From contig JAPPUL010000079.1 of assembly GCA_026874595.1 (NCBI GenBank), positions 179,001-243,000 of the forward strand: a DNA stretch of 64,000 nt, in the 5' to 3' direction. This document shows, piece by piece, positions 1-9,276 of this stretch; the stretch's first letter is position 1; each line of letters starts with the position of its first letter. The translations under genes and the position numbers were made by a program. The notes beneath the pieces were generated by a model. The model did no database searches and had not been told where the DNA came from. It was given only the letters and a program-made list of their open reading frames with translations. The DNA is from Sipunculus nudus (taxonomy: Eukaryota > Annelida > Sipuncula > Golfingiida > Sipunculidae).

Positions 1-2099
1 CTTTAGCCAAAGTTGAAAGTGTTGAAGTTTTAGAATATAACGCACGGTTCCAGTATAACAATTTTAGAATTAGCAGTAGTAAAGCTAGCAAAATAAACAC
101 AAATATCTTGCCAGATGTAAGTACTTGTAGTTCATGCGTGGAAGAAATAAACGATTATAAAAATCAAAGATATAAATATCCATTTACTAATTGTATTAAT
201 TGTGGGCCAAGATTTTCTATTATTACAAATTTACCATATGATAGAAAAAATACGAGCATGTCCCATTTCAAAATGTGTAAACTATGTAGTGGAGAGTACC
301 ATAATAACAGCGATAAAAGATTTCATGCTCAACCAAATGCTTGTCCGAATTGCGGTCCAGTCTTAGAATTAGTAGACAATAATTACAAGAAAGTTAGTTG
401 TAATGATATAATAACTAAAGCAAGTTTATTAATGAAAGAAGGCAAGATACTTGCTATTAAAGGGATAGGCGGCTTTCATATTGCTTTAATAGCAACTAAT
501 GTAGAAGCTATTAAAAAACTTAGACTATTAAAAAAAAGACCATATAAAGCATTAGCGTTAATGGCTAAAGATATTGATACGGTTAAAAGATATTGCATAA
601 TATCTAAAGAAGAGCAATTATTACTAAAAAATAATGCGTCTCCGATAGTGCTATTAGAAAAGTCCAAGAATAATTCCTTACCCGATAGTATATCCCCAAA
701 ACAAAATAAACTAGGCTTCATGCTTCCCTACTCTCCATTACACCACTTATTATGTGAGCAATTTCAAGTGCCTATAATACTAAGTTCAGCTAACAAAAAC
801 ACTAATCCGCAAATTACCCAAAATCAAGAAGTTATAGATGAATTAAATGATATCTGTGATTACTTTGTAATTCATAACAGAGACATAGTAAATCGAGTTG
901 ATGATTCTGTAATACAAGTTATAAACAATAAACCCCGCATGATTCGCCGAGCACGAGGCTACTCGCCAGTTGCTCTAAAAATTCCTGATGGCTTTAACTG
1001 TACAAAAAATATTTTAGGAACAGGAGCAGAACTTAAAAACACTTTTTGCCTTGCCACGAAAGACAAAGTAGTTATATCTCAGCATATAGGAGACTTAAAG
1101 AACTTAGAAAGTTATAATGATTTCATCAAAAATATTGATTTATATAAGGACATATATAATATTAAGTTAGATATGTTAGCCTGCGACATGCATCCTAACT
1201 ATTTATCTTCTCAATATGCACATCAATACTCTGTAAAAGAAAATATATCTATTAAACAAGTACAACATCATCATGCTCATATAGCAGCTTGCCTATTTGA
1301 ACATCAACGTCCAATTAATACGTCCAAAGTATTAGGAATTGTTTGGGATGGAAGCGGACTTGGTATAGATAATAACATATGGGGCGGCGAATTTCTTTTA
1401 TCAGACTATACTACATTTGAAAGGATAGCCCATTTTGAATATATAGAGTTGCTAGGAGGTGATAAAGCTAATGAACAACCATGGAGAATGGCATTTGCAT
1501 ATTTAAAAAAATATAAAATAGATAATAAAATAGATATTGACAAATTATTTTCTAATAAGCCAATTAAAGCATTAAAAAAAGTATTAGATAATAGTTTAGA
1601 TATAACTTTAACATCATCTGTTGGGCGCTTATTTGACGCAGTAGCTTATATGTTAAATATATGTAAGGATTCAATTAGTTATGAGGGCCAAGCAGCATTA
1701 GAATTAGAGGCTTTAGCAACACAATGTGATAAAAAGAAAGAGCAAATAGGATATAACTTTGACCTAAATAGTAGAGAAACCCCTATTATAATAAGCACAA
1801 AATCAATGTGGCAAGTCTTAATAGAAGATCTAAAAGCCAAAAGCAATGTAGAAATAGCCTATAAATTTCATCTGGGACTTGCAAAACTAATACACAATCT
1901 CTTAGTTATACTGTCTTCAAGATATGGTTTTGATACTGTAGTTATGACAGGGGGAGTATTTCAAAACAAGCTATTGACAACCTTAGCTCAAGGAGAGCTA
2001 GAAAGTAGCGACTTTAAAAGTCTATTTCCCATGCAATTTCCAGCCGGGGATGGTGGACTTAGTTTAGGGCAAGCAGCTGTTGCTATGGCCTGTAAATGA
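1..2099 (+). CDS. hypF: Carbamoyltransferase HypF, 5'-truncated by the window edge
   Basis: HypF makes the cyanide ligands of [NiFe]-hydrogenase: it carbamoylates the C-terminal cysteine of HypE using carbamoyl phosphate and ATP. The frame is open from base 3, so the N-terminal acylphosphatase domain is mostly outside the window. Visible in order are the zinc-finger-like CxxC pairs (CSSC, CINCGPR, CKLC, CPNCGP), a YrdC-like domain (GKILAIKGIGGFH, KRPYKALALM) and a Kae1-like domain with HHHAH, VWDGSGLG, GGVFQNKLL and PAGDGGLSLGQA. The last motifs are typical of complete family members, so the 3' end is intact. A TTG at 108 is an internal leucine and not a start. No hydrogenase or other hyp gene is seen downstream. 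Confidence 0.95.
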   Translation, partial: LAKVESVEVLEYNARFQYNNFRISSSKASKINTNILPDVSTCSSCVEEINDYKNQRYKYPFTNCINCGPRFSIITNLPYDRKNTSMSHFKMCKLCSGEYHNNSDKRFHAQPNACPNCGPVLELVDNNYKKVSCNDIITKASLLMKEGKILAIKGIGGFHIALIATNVEAIKKLRLLKKRPYKALALMAKDIDTVKRYCIISKEEQLLLKNNASPIVLLEKSKNNSLPDSISPKQNKLGFMLPYSPLHHLLCEQFQVPIILSSANKNTNPQITQNQEVIDELNDICDYFVIHNRDIVNRVDDSVIQVINNKPRMIRRARGYSPVALKIPDGFNCTKNILGTGAELKNTFCLATKDKVVISQHIGDLKNLESYNDFIKNIDLYKDIYNIKLDMLACDMHPNYLSSQYAHQYSVKENISIKQVQHHHAHIAACLFEHQRPINTSKVLGIVWDGSGLGIDNNIWGGEFLLSDYTTFERIAHFEYIELLGGDKANEQPWRMAFAYLKKYKIDNKIDIDKLFSNKPIKALKKVLDNSLDITLTSSVGRLFDAVAYMLNICKDSISYEGQAALELEALATQCDKKKEQIGYNFDLNSRETPIIISTKSMWQVLIEDLKAKSNVEIAYKFHLGLAKLIHNLLVILSSRYGFDTVVMTGGVFQNKLLTTLAQGELESSDFKSLFPMQFPAGDGGLSLGQAAVAMACK

Positions 2100-2387
2100 A
2101 TAAAGTTAAAAAGAGCTTAAATCTAGCTTGTCCACATCTAAAAACGTCTTCTATACGTCTTTTGATTTATGCAACTATTATGTTACTCTTAAGAAATTAA
2201 ATTATATCAACTTATAATAGCATACACAAATAGCATAATATACAAATAATAATTATCTATATATTACTAATAAAAACACTATATTTAGTATATAATAATT
2301 CTTGGAAATATATATTATAACTGAACTTTATAGAGTAGGAGAAAACTAAGCACAAACTGTAAGCAGACGAAGCTTTAGGTATTGCCA
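2100..2387. other. Intergenic, no gene seen
   Basis: About 290 bases of very AT-rich sequence between hypF and the PilZ-like gene. I see no open frame with coding character, no tRNA and no convincing terminator hairpin. A promoter for the downstream gene probably lies here, but no clear -35/-10 pair can be named. Confidence 0.5.
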
Positions 2388-3704
2388 ATGAAGGAACCTA
2401 TGTATAAAAAAACAACTATTATAAAAGATAATAAAGAGATTGCAAAACTTTTTACTTACCTTAGGGCTCGTAAAGTCAAAGTTTTAGTAATACTCGATGA
2501 GAAGGAATATCTTGTAACTATAGAAAAAACAACCCCTGAAATAATCACACTATTTTACAAAGGTTCTATCCCAGAGACAGTTACCAAAGTAGACCTTCAG
2601 ATAAATCATAAGGCAAGTTATTTTGCTGTTTGTAATGTATTAAAAGTGGACAATGGTGAACTTTTGATTGAAACTCCTTCTGAGGTAAAAAAGGGACTTA
2701 AAAGAAAGTATAACAGATTTGTTCTTGATAGAGAGGCAAATATATCAATAAGTATAATTAATGATTTAGAACTAGATATAGATGCTTTAAAATACAATGT
2801 AAATATATCTAATGATAAGCTTATATTACCAATATATGAAACTCTAACATTACAAAATGTAGATATATATGACTTCTTAACGCTTGCAATAAAATATTTA
2901 AATACATTTGCTAAGGTTCTAAATTTTAAAATATACGCAGATAAAGATGATAAAGATTTAAAAGAAGATTTATCAAAAGAAGTGCCAATAATAAAAACTA
3001 TACATATAACAAAAAAAGCCATATTTATACCAGATGTATATAATGTTACAAGCTATATCTGCAAAGCAAAAAAAGAATATTATACTTCACTCTTACCATA
3101 TATAGAAACTCTTAATCTAGAAGAGGCTCCAAATAATATAACCGTTGTAAAGGATAAGCTACTATCAGTTATAGAACTAATTAAAAACAGCACTGAAGGA
3201 ATAATATCTTATATATGTGCTCCTATAATTGCTTCTAATGATATCTTAGGATATATATCACTTAGTAAGGAGTCTGGAGAATTTAGTTTACAGGAACTCA
3301 AAAACACGTTAATAACATGCGAAATAATAGCTCAACAAATAAGAAAGATAAATGTTGACAATTATAATAAGATAAAAGATGAGGTGCTAATTAGCATAGT
3401 AGATTTAAGCGCAGGAGGCGTACGTATTAAGTATAGTAATGCCCTTTTTAAAAGGGCTTTACGTAAGAATAGTGAAATTTCTATATCTATAAACATAGAA
3501 GAGACTATCCCAATTGCAGTTCAAGCAATAGGTAAAGTTTTACGAATTTATGAAATAGAAGAAGATAACGAAATTAATAATATAAAATTTTTAGCAGGAG
3601 ATTCTGTTGCAATAATAGAGTTTACAAATATAGAAAGCCAAATAAGAGATAAGCTAGATACATATATAAACAGAAAGATAGAAATAACAAAAATGTCTAG
3701 ATAA
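2388..3704 (+). CDS. PilZ-domain-like regulatory protein
   Basis: A predicted soluble protein of about 438 residues. Near residue 110 it carries LKRKYNRFVLD, which resembles the RxxxR start of PilZ domains. Near residue 345 it has ISIVDLSAGGVRIKYS, which resembles the second PilZ motif (D/NxSxxG). PilZ domains bind cyclic-di-GMP. The wide spacing between the two motifs is unusual and could mean an inserted domain of about 220 residues, so c-di-GMP binding is inference. The ATG at 2388 is preferred over a TTG at 2382. An ATG at 2400, preceded by AAGGA, is also possible. It stands alone on the strand, with flotillin about 100 bases downstream. Confidence 0.6.
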   Translation: MKEPMYKKTTIIKDNKEIAKLFTYLRARKVKVLVILDEKEYLVTIEKTTPEIITLFYKGSIPETVTKVDLQINHKASYFAVCNVLKVDNGELLIETPSEVKKGLKRKYNRFVLDREANISISIINDLELDIDALKYNVNISNDKLILPIYETLTLQNVDIYDFLTLAIKYLNTFAKVLNFKIYADKDDKDLKEDLSKEVPIIKTIHITKKAIFIPDVYNVTSYICKAKKEYYTSLLPYIETLNLEEAPNNITVVKDKLLSVIELIKNSTEGIISYICAPIIASNDILGYISLSKESGEFSLQELKNTLITCEIIAQQIRKINVDNYNKIKDEVLISIVDLSAGGVRIKYSNALFKRALRKNSEISISINIEETIPIAVQAIGKVLRIYEIEEDNEINNIKFLAGDSVAIIEFTNIESQIRDKLDTYINRKIEITKMSR

Positions 3705-3811
3705 TAATATTATATTATAAGATTACTACAAATAGTTATTATCTTTTTAAGTAATAAATTGAACTAATTACTTAGATATTGCATTCAATAGATATTGAAA
3801 AAGGAGAGAAG

Positions 3812-4822
3812 ATGATACTAGACTACCAAACAATGCTTTTAATAGCTTTTAGCGTTGGGATTATATTAACTATATTATTATTTGGGTATATAATACCTGT
3901 AAGACTATGGATAGCTGCATGGTCTTCTGGAGTTTCTGTAAGCATAACATCCTTAATCGGAATGAGACTAAGACGCATACCGCCAAATCAGATAGTATTA
4001 ACAAGAATAAAGGTTACAAAAGCGGGACTTGATATAAATACTGATATATTAGAAGCGCATTACCTTGCCGGAGGACATGTTGACAACGTAGCAAATGCCT
4101 TAATCGCAGCTGCAAAGGCGAATATTCCATTAACCTTTGAGCTTGCTGCTGCAATAGATCTTGCAGGACGTGATGTCTTCAAGGCTGTTCAGATGTCAGT
4201 TTTACCAAAAGTAATAACAACGCCTGAGGTAGTTGCTGTTTCGAAGGATGGAATAGAGGTTAAAGCAGTCGCTCGTATCACTGTTCGGACAAACATAAAT
4301 CGTCTTGTTGGCGGGGCTATAGAAGATACTATAATAGCTCGTGTAGGCGAAGGAATAGTTACTACAATAGGTTCCTCTGCAAGGCATAAAGACGTACTTG
4401 AAAATCCAGATTCAATCTCTAAAACGGTACTTGAGAAAGGACTTGATGCTGGGACCGCTTTTGAGATACTGTCTATAGATATTGCAGATGTAAACATAGG
4501 TACGAATATCGGGGCGCAGCTACAAACAGATCAGGCTGAGGCAGATAAAAAAATAGCACAAGCTAAGGCTGAGGAAAGACGTGCTATGGCTGTTGCATCA
4601 GAGCAGGAGATGGTAGCAAAAGTAGAAGAGATGCGAGCAAAGGTAGTGGAAGCAGAAGCCTTAGTGCCAAAAGCAATGGCTGAAGCTTTCAGAGAAGGTA
4701 ATTTAGGTATAATGGATTATTATCGAATGAAAAATATACAATCAGACACCGAAATGAGGAGTTCTATATCAACAAACGTAGAAGAAAAAAATAAAAGAGA
4801 CTCTGACCCTAATACAAACTAG
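3812..4822 (+). CDS. floA: Flotillin-like protein FloA
   Basis: FloA is a membrane scaffold of bacterial functional membrane microdomains. The sequence has one N-terminal hydrophobic hairpin segment (residues about 5-35), then [19 protein letters not shown] and a long conserved SPFH-like region including [31 protein letters not shown] and GEGIVTTIG. An alanine/glutamate-rich coiled region follows ([20 protein letters not shown]). The length of about 336 residues is normal for the family. The ATG at 3812 follows AAAGGAGAG and is a much better start than an in-frame TTG at 3779. It is probably co-transcribed with the small membrane-anchored protein that starts 17 bases later. Confidence 0.93.
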   Translation: MILDYQTMLLIAFSVGIILTILLFGYIIPVRLWIAAWSSGVSVSITSLIGMRLRRIPPNQIVLTRIKVTKAGLDINTDILEAHYLAGGHVDNVANALIAAAKANIPLTFELAAAIDLAGRDVFKAVQMSVLPKVITTPEVVAVSKDGIEVKAVARITVRTNINRLVGGAIEDTIIARVGEGIVTTIGSSARHKDVLENPDSISKTVLEKGLDAGTAFEILSIDIADVNIGTNIGAQLQTDQAEADKKIAQAKAEERRAMAVASEQEMVAKVEEMRAKVVEAEALVPKAMAEAFREGNLGIMDYYRMKNIQSDTEMRSSISTNVEEKNKRDSDPNTN

Positions 4823-4838
4823 TAAATGAGTATGTAAA

Positions 4839-5405
4839 ATGGATATCTTGATAGAAGACTTAGTAAGAATAATAATATTTATAGCTATAGTGATTTGGTA
4901 TATATATTCCTTAGTATCACGAGCTAAGAAGAGTAAAGAAGAAGAAAAAGCTAGATTACAAAAGCCGTCTAACTCCGTAAATAATAATGTTAAAGCAAAG
5001 TCAAGCAGTACTTATGGAGCAAGTAAGCCGCCAAGCATGGAAGATATGTTTGGCGATATATTTGGAGCAGGAAAAGAAGAAAGTTTTTGGGATAAAGCTC
5101 AAGAAGAGCAGGCTCAAGCTAAAAGCTCATACCATTATGAGGATGAAGAAGAAAGAAGAGAAAAGGCATTTGAAACATCAAAACCAAAACTAAAGAAAGA
5201 TATTCTTAAGGATAAATACAGCTTATACAATAAAACTATCAAAGAGCCCCAAACTAAAATAGAATCTAACATAAAAACCACTCCTAGAAAAGCTAGAAAG
5301 TCATATGCAAGCCTTCATAGCCATAGTCTAAAATTCTCAGATAACACAATAGTGCAAGGATTCATATTCTCAGAAGTGATATCAAAACCTAAAGGAATAG
5401 AGTAA
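4839..5405 (+). CDS. Membrane-anchored hypothetical protein downstream of floA
   Basis: 188 residues with one N-terminal membrane segment (about 8-26, rich in I and V), followed by a highly charged, low-complexity cytoplasmic tail with many K, E and S residues. The last residues, QGFIFSEVISKPKG, recall a short C-terminal box (often xxSEILGPP) that I recognise from charged proteins encoded near flotillin-type genes in other bacteria. That comparison is from memory and should be tested. The gene lies 16 bases after floA and 10 bases before the DUF192 gene, so the three probably form one operon. No enzymatic motif is visible. Confidence 0.75.
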   Translation: MDILIEDLVRIIIFIAIVIWYIYSLVSRAKKSKEEEKARLQKPSNSVNNNVKAKSSSTYGASKPPSMEDMFGDIFGAGKEESFWDKAQEEQAQAKSSYHYEDEEERREKAFETSKPKLKKDILKDKYSLYNKTIKEPQTKIESNIKTTPRKARKSYASLHSHSLKFSDNTIVQGFIFSEVISKPKGIE

Positions 5406-5415
5406 GCGTAGTTTT

Positions 5416-5886
5416 ATGGACGCAAATAAATATTTAAAACTAAATATTTACGTATTACTTTTCCTAATATTAATACCCAAATCAAGCCTATATACAGTAG
5501 CATATGAAAATAAGAATCTAAAACGCTATCAAATACGACTTGGAAAACACAAATTATACGTAACAATAGCTACTAAAGACGAAGAACACAGAAAGGGGCT
5601 AATGTACCGTAAGAAATTAAGATATAACGAAGGAATGTTATTTATATATAAGACAAGTGAATACCAATCTTTTTGGATGAAAAATACTTATATACCCCTT
5701 GATATAGGGTTTTTTGATAAAAATAGACGCCTTCTGGAAAAAAGAGCTATGCCTAAACCTAAATCCTCAAGAATAATAACAAGCAAATATAAAGCAAAAT
5801 ATGTTCTAGAAGTAAATAAAGGCTGGTTTTCACAAAAAAAGATAAAGATAGGTACAAAATTACATTTGCCATCAAATCTTAAATAA
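5416..5886 (+). CDS. DUF192 family exported protein
   Basis: 156 residues. The N-terminus is a signal-peptide-like hydrophobic stretch (residues about 8-26), so the protein is probably exported. The DUF192 signature follows: HRKGLMYRKKL, GMLFIYKTSEYQSFWMKNTYIPLDIGF and the final YVLEVNKGW. The family is widespread in envelope-bearing bacteria and archaea with no agreed function. The start ATG lies 10 bases after the stop of the preceding gene, which suggests translational linkage with the floA operon. Confidence 0.88.
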   Translation: MDANKYLKLNIYVLLFLILIPKSSLYTVAYENKNLKRYQIRLGKHKLYVTIATKDEEHRKGLMYRKKLRYNEGMLFIYKTSEYQSFWMKNTYIPLDIGFFDKNRRLLEKRAMPKPKSSRIITSKYKAKYVLEVNKGWFSQKKIKIGTKLHLPSNLK

Positions 5887-5912
5887 ATATATTAAAAAGT
5901 TTATGAAAACAA

Positions 5913-6590
5913 ATGAAAACAAATCTTGCATTTGACATTTATGGAACTCTCTTTGAGACACACTCAGTTGTAGATGCACTTACAAAATATATAGGTTCTG
6001 ATATTGCAAAAGCATTTTCTAAAGTATGGCGTGATAAACAGCTTGAGTATTCGTTCAGACGAGGACTTATGGGTAAATACAAAGATTTTGCTGTATGTAC
6101 AAAAGATGCTTTTGAGTATAGCTGTCTTTTTTATGATCTCAAGCTATCAGACTCAGAAAAAACCGCTCTTATAAATACATATGCTACATTACCTTGTTTT
6201 AACGATGTTCTTGAATGTCTTAATTTAGCAAAAAGCAATGGTTTTAATATATACGCTTTTTCTAATGGAAATCCAGAATCTATAAAAACATTATTAACAC
6301 ATGCAAAGATTATAAATTATTTTCTTGACATAATAAGTGTAAAAGCTGTATCTACCTTTAAACCAAGCCCTTTAGTATATAATTATTTGTTATCTAGAAT
6401 TACAACTGAAGAAAGTAATACCTGGCTTATATCAGCTAATCCTTTTGATGTTATTGGGGCAATTGAAGCAGGTCTTTATGCTGTTTGGCTAAAAAGAAAT
6501 CCTAAAGATATTTTTGACCCCTGGGGGCTTGAACCTACTATAACAATAGAGACTCTAAAAGGGCTTGTAGACGCTATAAAAAGTAAATAG
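5913..6590 (+). CDS. HAD-superfamily hydrolase, haloacid dehalogenase type II-like
   Basis: 225 residues. AFDIYGTLF at the N-terminus carries the HAD nucleophile aspartate (about D8). RDKQLEYSFRRGLM matches the substrate-loop motif of (S)-2-haloacid dehalogenases. FSNGNPE provides the second HAD motif, FKPSP the motif lysine and ISANPFDVIGA the acidic C-terminal loop region. Known members hydrolyse 2-haloalkanoic acids or related phosphate esters, and the true substrate cannot be read here. It follows the DUF192 gene by 26 bases on the same strand. Confidence 0.82.
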   Translation: MKTNLAFDIYGTLFETHSVVDALTKYIGSDIAKAFSKVWRDKQLEYSFRRGLMGKYKDFAVCTKDAFEYSCLFYDLKLSDSEKTALINTYATLPCFNDVLECLNLAKSNGFNIYAFSNGNPESIKTLLTHAKIINYFLDIISVKAVSTFKPSPLVYNYLLSRITTEESNTWLISANPFDVIGAIEAGLYAVWLKRNPKDIFDPWGLEPTITIETLKGLVDAIKSK

Positions 6591-6659
6591 CTTTATGTCT
6601 TTTAAATAACTATTATTTACAATAATTATTATTTACAATAAATAAAGAACTTATGGCAA

Positions 6660-7535
6660 ATGGCAAAAATAATTAATAGACTAAAAGAAAATGTAGATGG
6701 TAACTTCTATGTCGATTCATCATGCATCGATTGTGGAACATGCTATTGGGTTTCTCCTGCAAATTTTAAACGAGATTCAGACAAAAATAATGCAATAGTC
6801 TATAATCAACCTAAAGATATAAACGAGCAAAGAAGTTCATATCGCGCATTGCTTTTTTGTCCGGTAAATGCAATAGGAACTAAAAAGGCAAACCCTTTGT
6901 TTAAAGAGGTAAGACAAGATATGCCATATAAAGTGGCTAACGATGTATATTATTCAGGTTTTCACTCAGAAAAGTCGTTTGGAGCAACAAGTTATTTTAT
7001 AAAAAAGCCATCTGGCAATATATTAATTGACTCACCCCGTTTTATAAAAATGCTTGCTAAGAAGTTTGAGTCTATGGGCGGGATATCACGACAATTACTT
7101 ACACACAAAGATGACATAGCAGATACAAATGCCTACTTTGAAATATTCAAAGGCAAACGTTATATACATGAATTTGATAAAACGTCTAAAACCTTAAATT
7201 ATGAAGTTTACTTTGAGGATGATGCTGCTATTGAAATTGATGAAGATACTTTGGCAATACCAGTACCAGGACATACAAAAGGTTCTGTATGTTATTTATA
7301 TAAAAGGAAATATTTGTTTACTGGCGACCATCTTGCCTACTCACAAAGCCTAAAACATTTATACGCTTTTAAAAGAGCCTGTTGGTACGATTTTAAAACA
7401 CAGATAAAATCAATGACAAAACTGCTTGATTATACTTTTGAATACGTCTTACCAGGACATGGAGCACCGCTTTATGGGGATTCAAAAGAGATAAAAGCAT
7501 CACTTATAAAATGTATAGATTGGATGAAAAGCTAA
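6660..7535 (+). CDS. Ferredoxin-like domain fused to a metallo-beta-lactamase-fold hydrolase
   Basis: 291 residues with two parts. The first 75 or so contain CIDCGTC and CPVNAIG, a 4Fe-4S ferredoxin-like site with three or four cysteines. The rest is an MBL fold: LIDSPRF, LTHKDDIAD (the metal motif region, lacking the full HxHxDH), PVPGHTKGS, FTGDHL and LPGHGAP. Such fusions occur in several phyla without a firm substrate. The metal site looks incomplete compared with glyoxalase II. The gene lies 34 bases upstream of the tmRNA 5' end. Confidence 0.8.
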   Translation: MAKIINRLKENVDGNFYVDSSCIDCGTCYWVSPANFKRDSDKNNAIVYNQPKDINEQRSSYRALLFCPVNAIGTKKANPLFKEVRQDMPYKVANDVYYSGFHSEKSFGATSYFIKKPSGNILIDSPRFIKMLAKKFESMGGISRQLLTHKDDIADTNAYFEIFKGKRYIHEFDKTSKTLNYEVYFEDDAAIEIDEDTLAIPVPGHTKGSVCYLYKRKYLFTGDHLAYSQSLKHLYAFKRACWYDFKTQIKSMTKLLDYTFEYVLPGHGAPLYGDSKEIKASLIKCIDWMKS

Positions 7536-7569
7536 TTTAAAGGGACAATTTATTATATTGTATAATGAG

Positions 7570-7940
7570 GGGGGCGACAGGATTCGACTATGATATAGGT
7601 GGATGTAGTTGCATGTCGGAGTGGCTTTCCGAAAAGGGCCAAAAACATATAATTGCCGACGAACAGTTAGCATTAGCTGCTTAAAGCTTAAGTAGCCATC
7701 TTAGTATTTACTGTGCCTCAAAAGGTAAACCTAAGGTGTCAAATTATTTTGAGGCTATTTAGATAGGGTGCTTTGCCTATTTAAAGAATTTGTTGTTATG
7801 ACAAAAATTGAAGCTATAAGGGCTTAAAGTTGGTTTGCGTACATAAATAAGTCCTTGAATAAAACAAACCGCAAACTAAGCATGTAGAGACTTATTTATC
7901 ATGTTGTAGGACGGGGGTTCGAATCCCCCCGCCTCCACCA
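7570..7940 (+). ncRNA. ssrA: tmRNA (transfer-messenger RNA)
   Basis: The 5' end GGGGGCGACAGGATTCGAC and the 3' end with GGGGGTTCGAATCCCCC plus encoded CCA are diagnostic. The first seven bases (7570-7576) pair with CGCCTCC before the discriminator A, with one G-U. The tag reading frame ends IIADEQLALAA followed by TAA at 7682-7684, matching the usual ALAA degradation end. The resume codon is probably GGC at 7637 or the codon next to it. tmRNA with SmpB rescues stalled ribosomes. A TATAAT at 7561-7566 lies too close to be a normal -10 for this 5' end, so the mature end may be made by RNase P from a slightly longer transcript. The 3' end is a common integration site. Confidence 0.97.
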
Positions 7941-7941
7941 T
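7932..7941 (+). repeat. ssrA 3'-end copy of a possible attachment core
   Basis: CCTCCACCAT at the end of ssrA recurs exactly at 9221-9230. Islands in ssrA commonly duplicate the last bases of the gene on integration, so this is a candidate attachment core. Ten bases is short and chance is not excluded. Confidence 0.35.
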
Positions 7942-7965
7942 ATTACAAAATGAGAGGAGGTCATT

Positions 7966-8247
7966 ATGCCTAAAAAAGCATGTTCACATCATGTAGTTCC
8001 AAACTCCGATGGCGGCTGGGACGTCAAGAAAGATGGAGCGATCCGAAGTAGCGGCTACTTCGACAAGAAGCAGGATGCCGTTGATGCAGGGCACGAAATC
8101 GGCCAGAACCAAGGTACTGAGTTTTTTATCCATGAGAAGACCTTCTTTACAATATTTAAATTGGAAGAGAAAATATCGAGTATAATTGGTATTCAGAAAG
8201 TTATGGTGAGTTTCCGTTCTAGGAGGTTGTTTTGTTTAATTTATTAG
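7966..8247 (+). CDS. DUF2188 family protein, C-terminal end replaced
   Basis: 93 residues. The first 56 follow the DUF2188 pattern: HHVVPNSDGGWDVKKDGA, then FDKKQDAVDAGHEIGQNQGTEFFIHEK. Family members normally continue with a short glycine/aspartate-rich tail (IHxKDGxI...). Here the sequence changes after about 8143 into an unrelated AT-rich tail, and the stop overlaps the start region of the next gene. The function of DUF2188 is unknown. It sits 26 bases after ssrA with a strong AGAGGAGG ribosome site, and its first half has a higher GC content than the surrounding core genes. It is best read as the first gene of the island, damaged at its 3' end. Confidence 0.7.
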   Translation: MPKKACSHHVVPNSDGGWDVKKDGAIRSSGYFDKKQDAVDAGHEIGQNQGTEFFIHEKTFFTIFKLEEKISSIIGIQKVMVSFRSRRLFCLIY

Positions 8248-9109
8248 TTTCATCTAATGAAGAGTCATGGGATAGTGGAGTATATAATTTGTCTAAAGAG
8301 CGTTCTGTGAATATACTGATTCTGATATAAGGCTAAGGTTTCTTAATTTTCCTGGAGAAACAAAGGATGAGCTGAAATCATATCCCTGCTTGTTTGTAGT
8401 AGAAAATGAAGCAGTAGATACGAGAATTGGTTATATCACTGACATAGAAAATAGTGATAGCGAGATTGAAATCAAATTTAAGTTAAGCTCAAATTATAAA
8501 CCTCTTCCTGCAGGTTCATTTGAAAAACTTAGAATGAGTTTCGATATGGATAAGCTTGAAATCTATCGAACTCATTGGGCAATTAAAGATGTAGCTTTAT
8601 TTAAAGCATTAGAAAACAAAGGCCTTTTAAATTCACATACGTTGTCGACAGAAGAAACGGTTGAAGCTGTATCTAGTGACAAAGATATTTTTATTGTTCA
8701 TGGACATAATTCTATTAAGAAAAAAGTATCAGAATTTATTAAAGAATTAGGGTTAAAACCAATTGTACTAGATGAAGAGGCTAATTCAGGTAGTATTACT
8801 ATTATCGAAAAAATTGAACATTATTCATCTGCAAAGTTTGGAATAGTATTATATTCTGAGTGTGATATTGGTTATAAAAGGACAGAATATACTTTACCGC
8901 AATTAAAATTTAGAGCGAGGCAAAATGTTGTTTTTGAGCATGGGTACTTGATAGGTAAATTGGGCCGCGAAAGAGTGTTGTCTATAGTACAAGGCGAAGT
9001 TGAAATGCCAAGCGATATAAGTGGAATTGTTTATATTGAATACCCTAAAAATGGAAAGTGGAAAGAAGATATTAAAAAAGCACTTAGAAAGCAGGGAATC
9101 AACTTTTAA
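8232..9109 (+). pseudogene. TIR-like (PF10137-type) effector gene with a frameshift
   Basis: The main part (8390-9109) encodes FIVHGHNSIKKKV, the SITIIEKIEHYS region, FRARQNVVFEHGYLIGKLGRERV and PSDISGIVYIEY. These are typical of TIR-like nucleotide-binding proteins found as effectors in CBASS, Pycsar and related defence systems. The natural start is probably TTG at 8232, five bases after AGGAGG: that frame begins with family-like sequence but stops at 8328-8330. The rest continues in another frame, so a single-base-type indel lies around 8301-8325. No internal start with a good ribosome site is seen. The gene is therefore probably inactive, or makes only the C-terminal TIR part. No cyclase partner is visible. 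Confidence 0.72.
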
Positions 9110-9170
9110 AGTTTTGAATTTTTGTCTCTTAAAAATAAAGAATTAAAAAAATGTAGTACTTTGTAGTGTA

Positions 9171-9276
9171 CCTGCTTAGTAAAAGTTAATTATATCAGAT
9201 AGGTAAGATACCCTTCAGCACCTCCACCATTTTGAAAAAGACACTCCGTCTCTCTAGAGTAATCTACTAAGCAGGT
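9171..9276. repeat. 12-bp inverted repeat flanking the att-like copy
   Basis: ACCTGCTTAGTA at 9170-9181 is the exact reverse complement of TACTAAGCAGGT at 9265-9276. The 83-base interval contains CCTCCACCAT (9221-9230), shared with the ssrA end. TTTTCTTTTT follows the right arm, so it could act as a terminator with a large loop, or be a recombination site with flanking arms. Direct evidence is only the repeat. Confidence 0.55.

Noticed and set aside
8301-8330. Programmed ribosomal frameshift in the TIR gene
   Set aside because: No slippery heptamer or downstream structure is evident; decay or sequencing error is simpler.
9171-9276. tRNA or retron-type structured RNA around the inverted repeat
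   Set aside because: No T-arm, cloverleaf or reverse transcriptase is present; only a 12-bp arm and an 83-base loop are visible.
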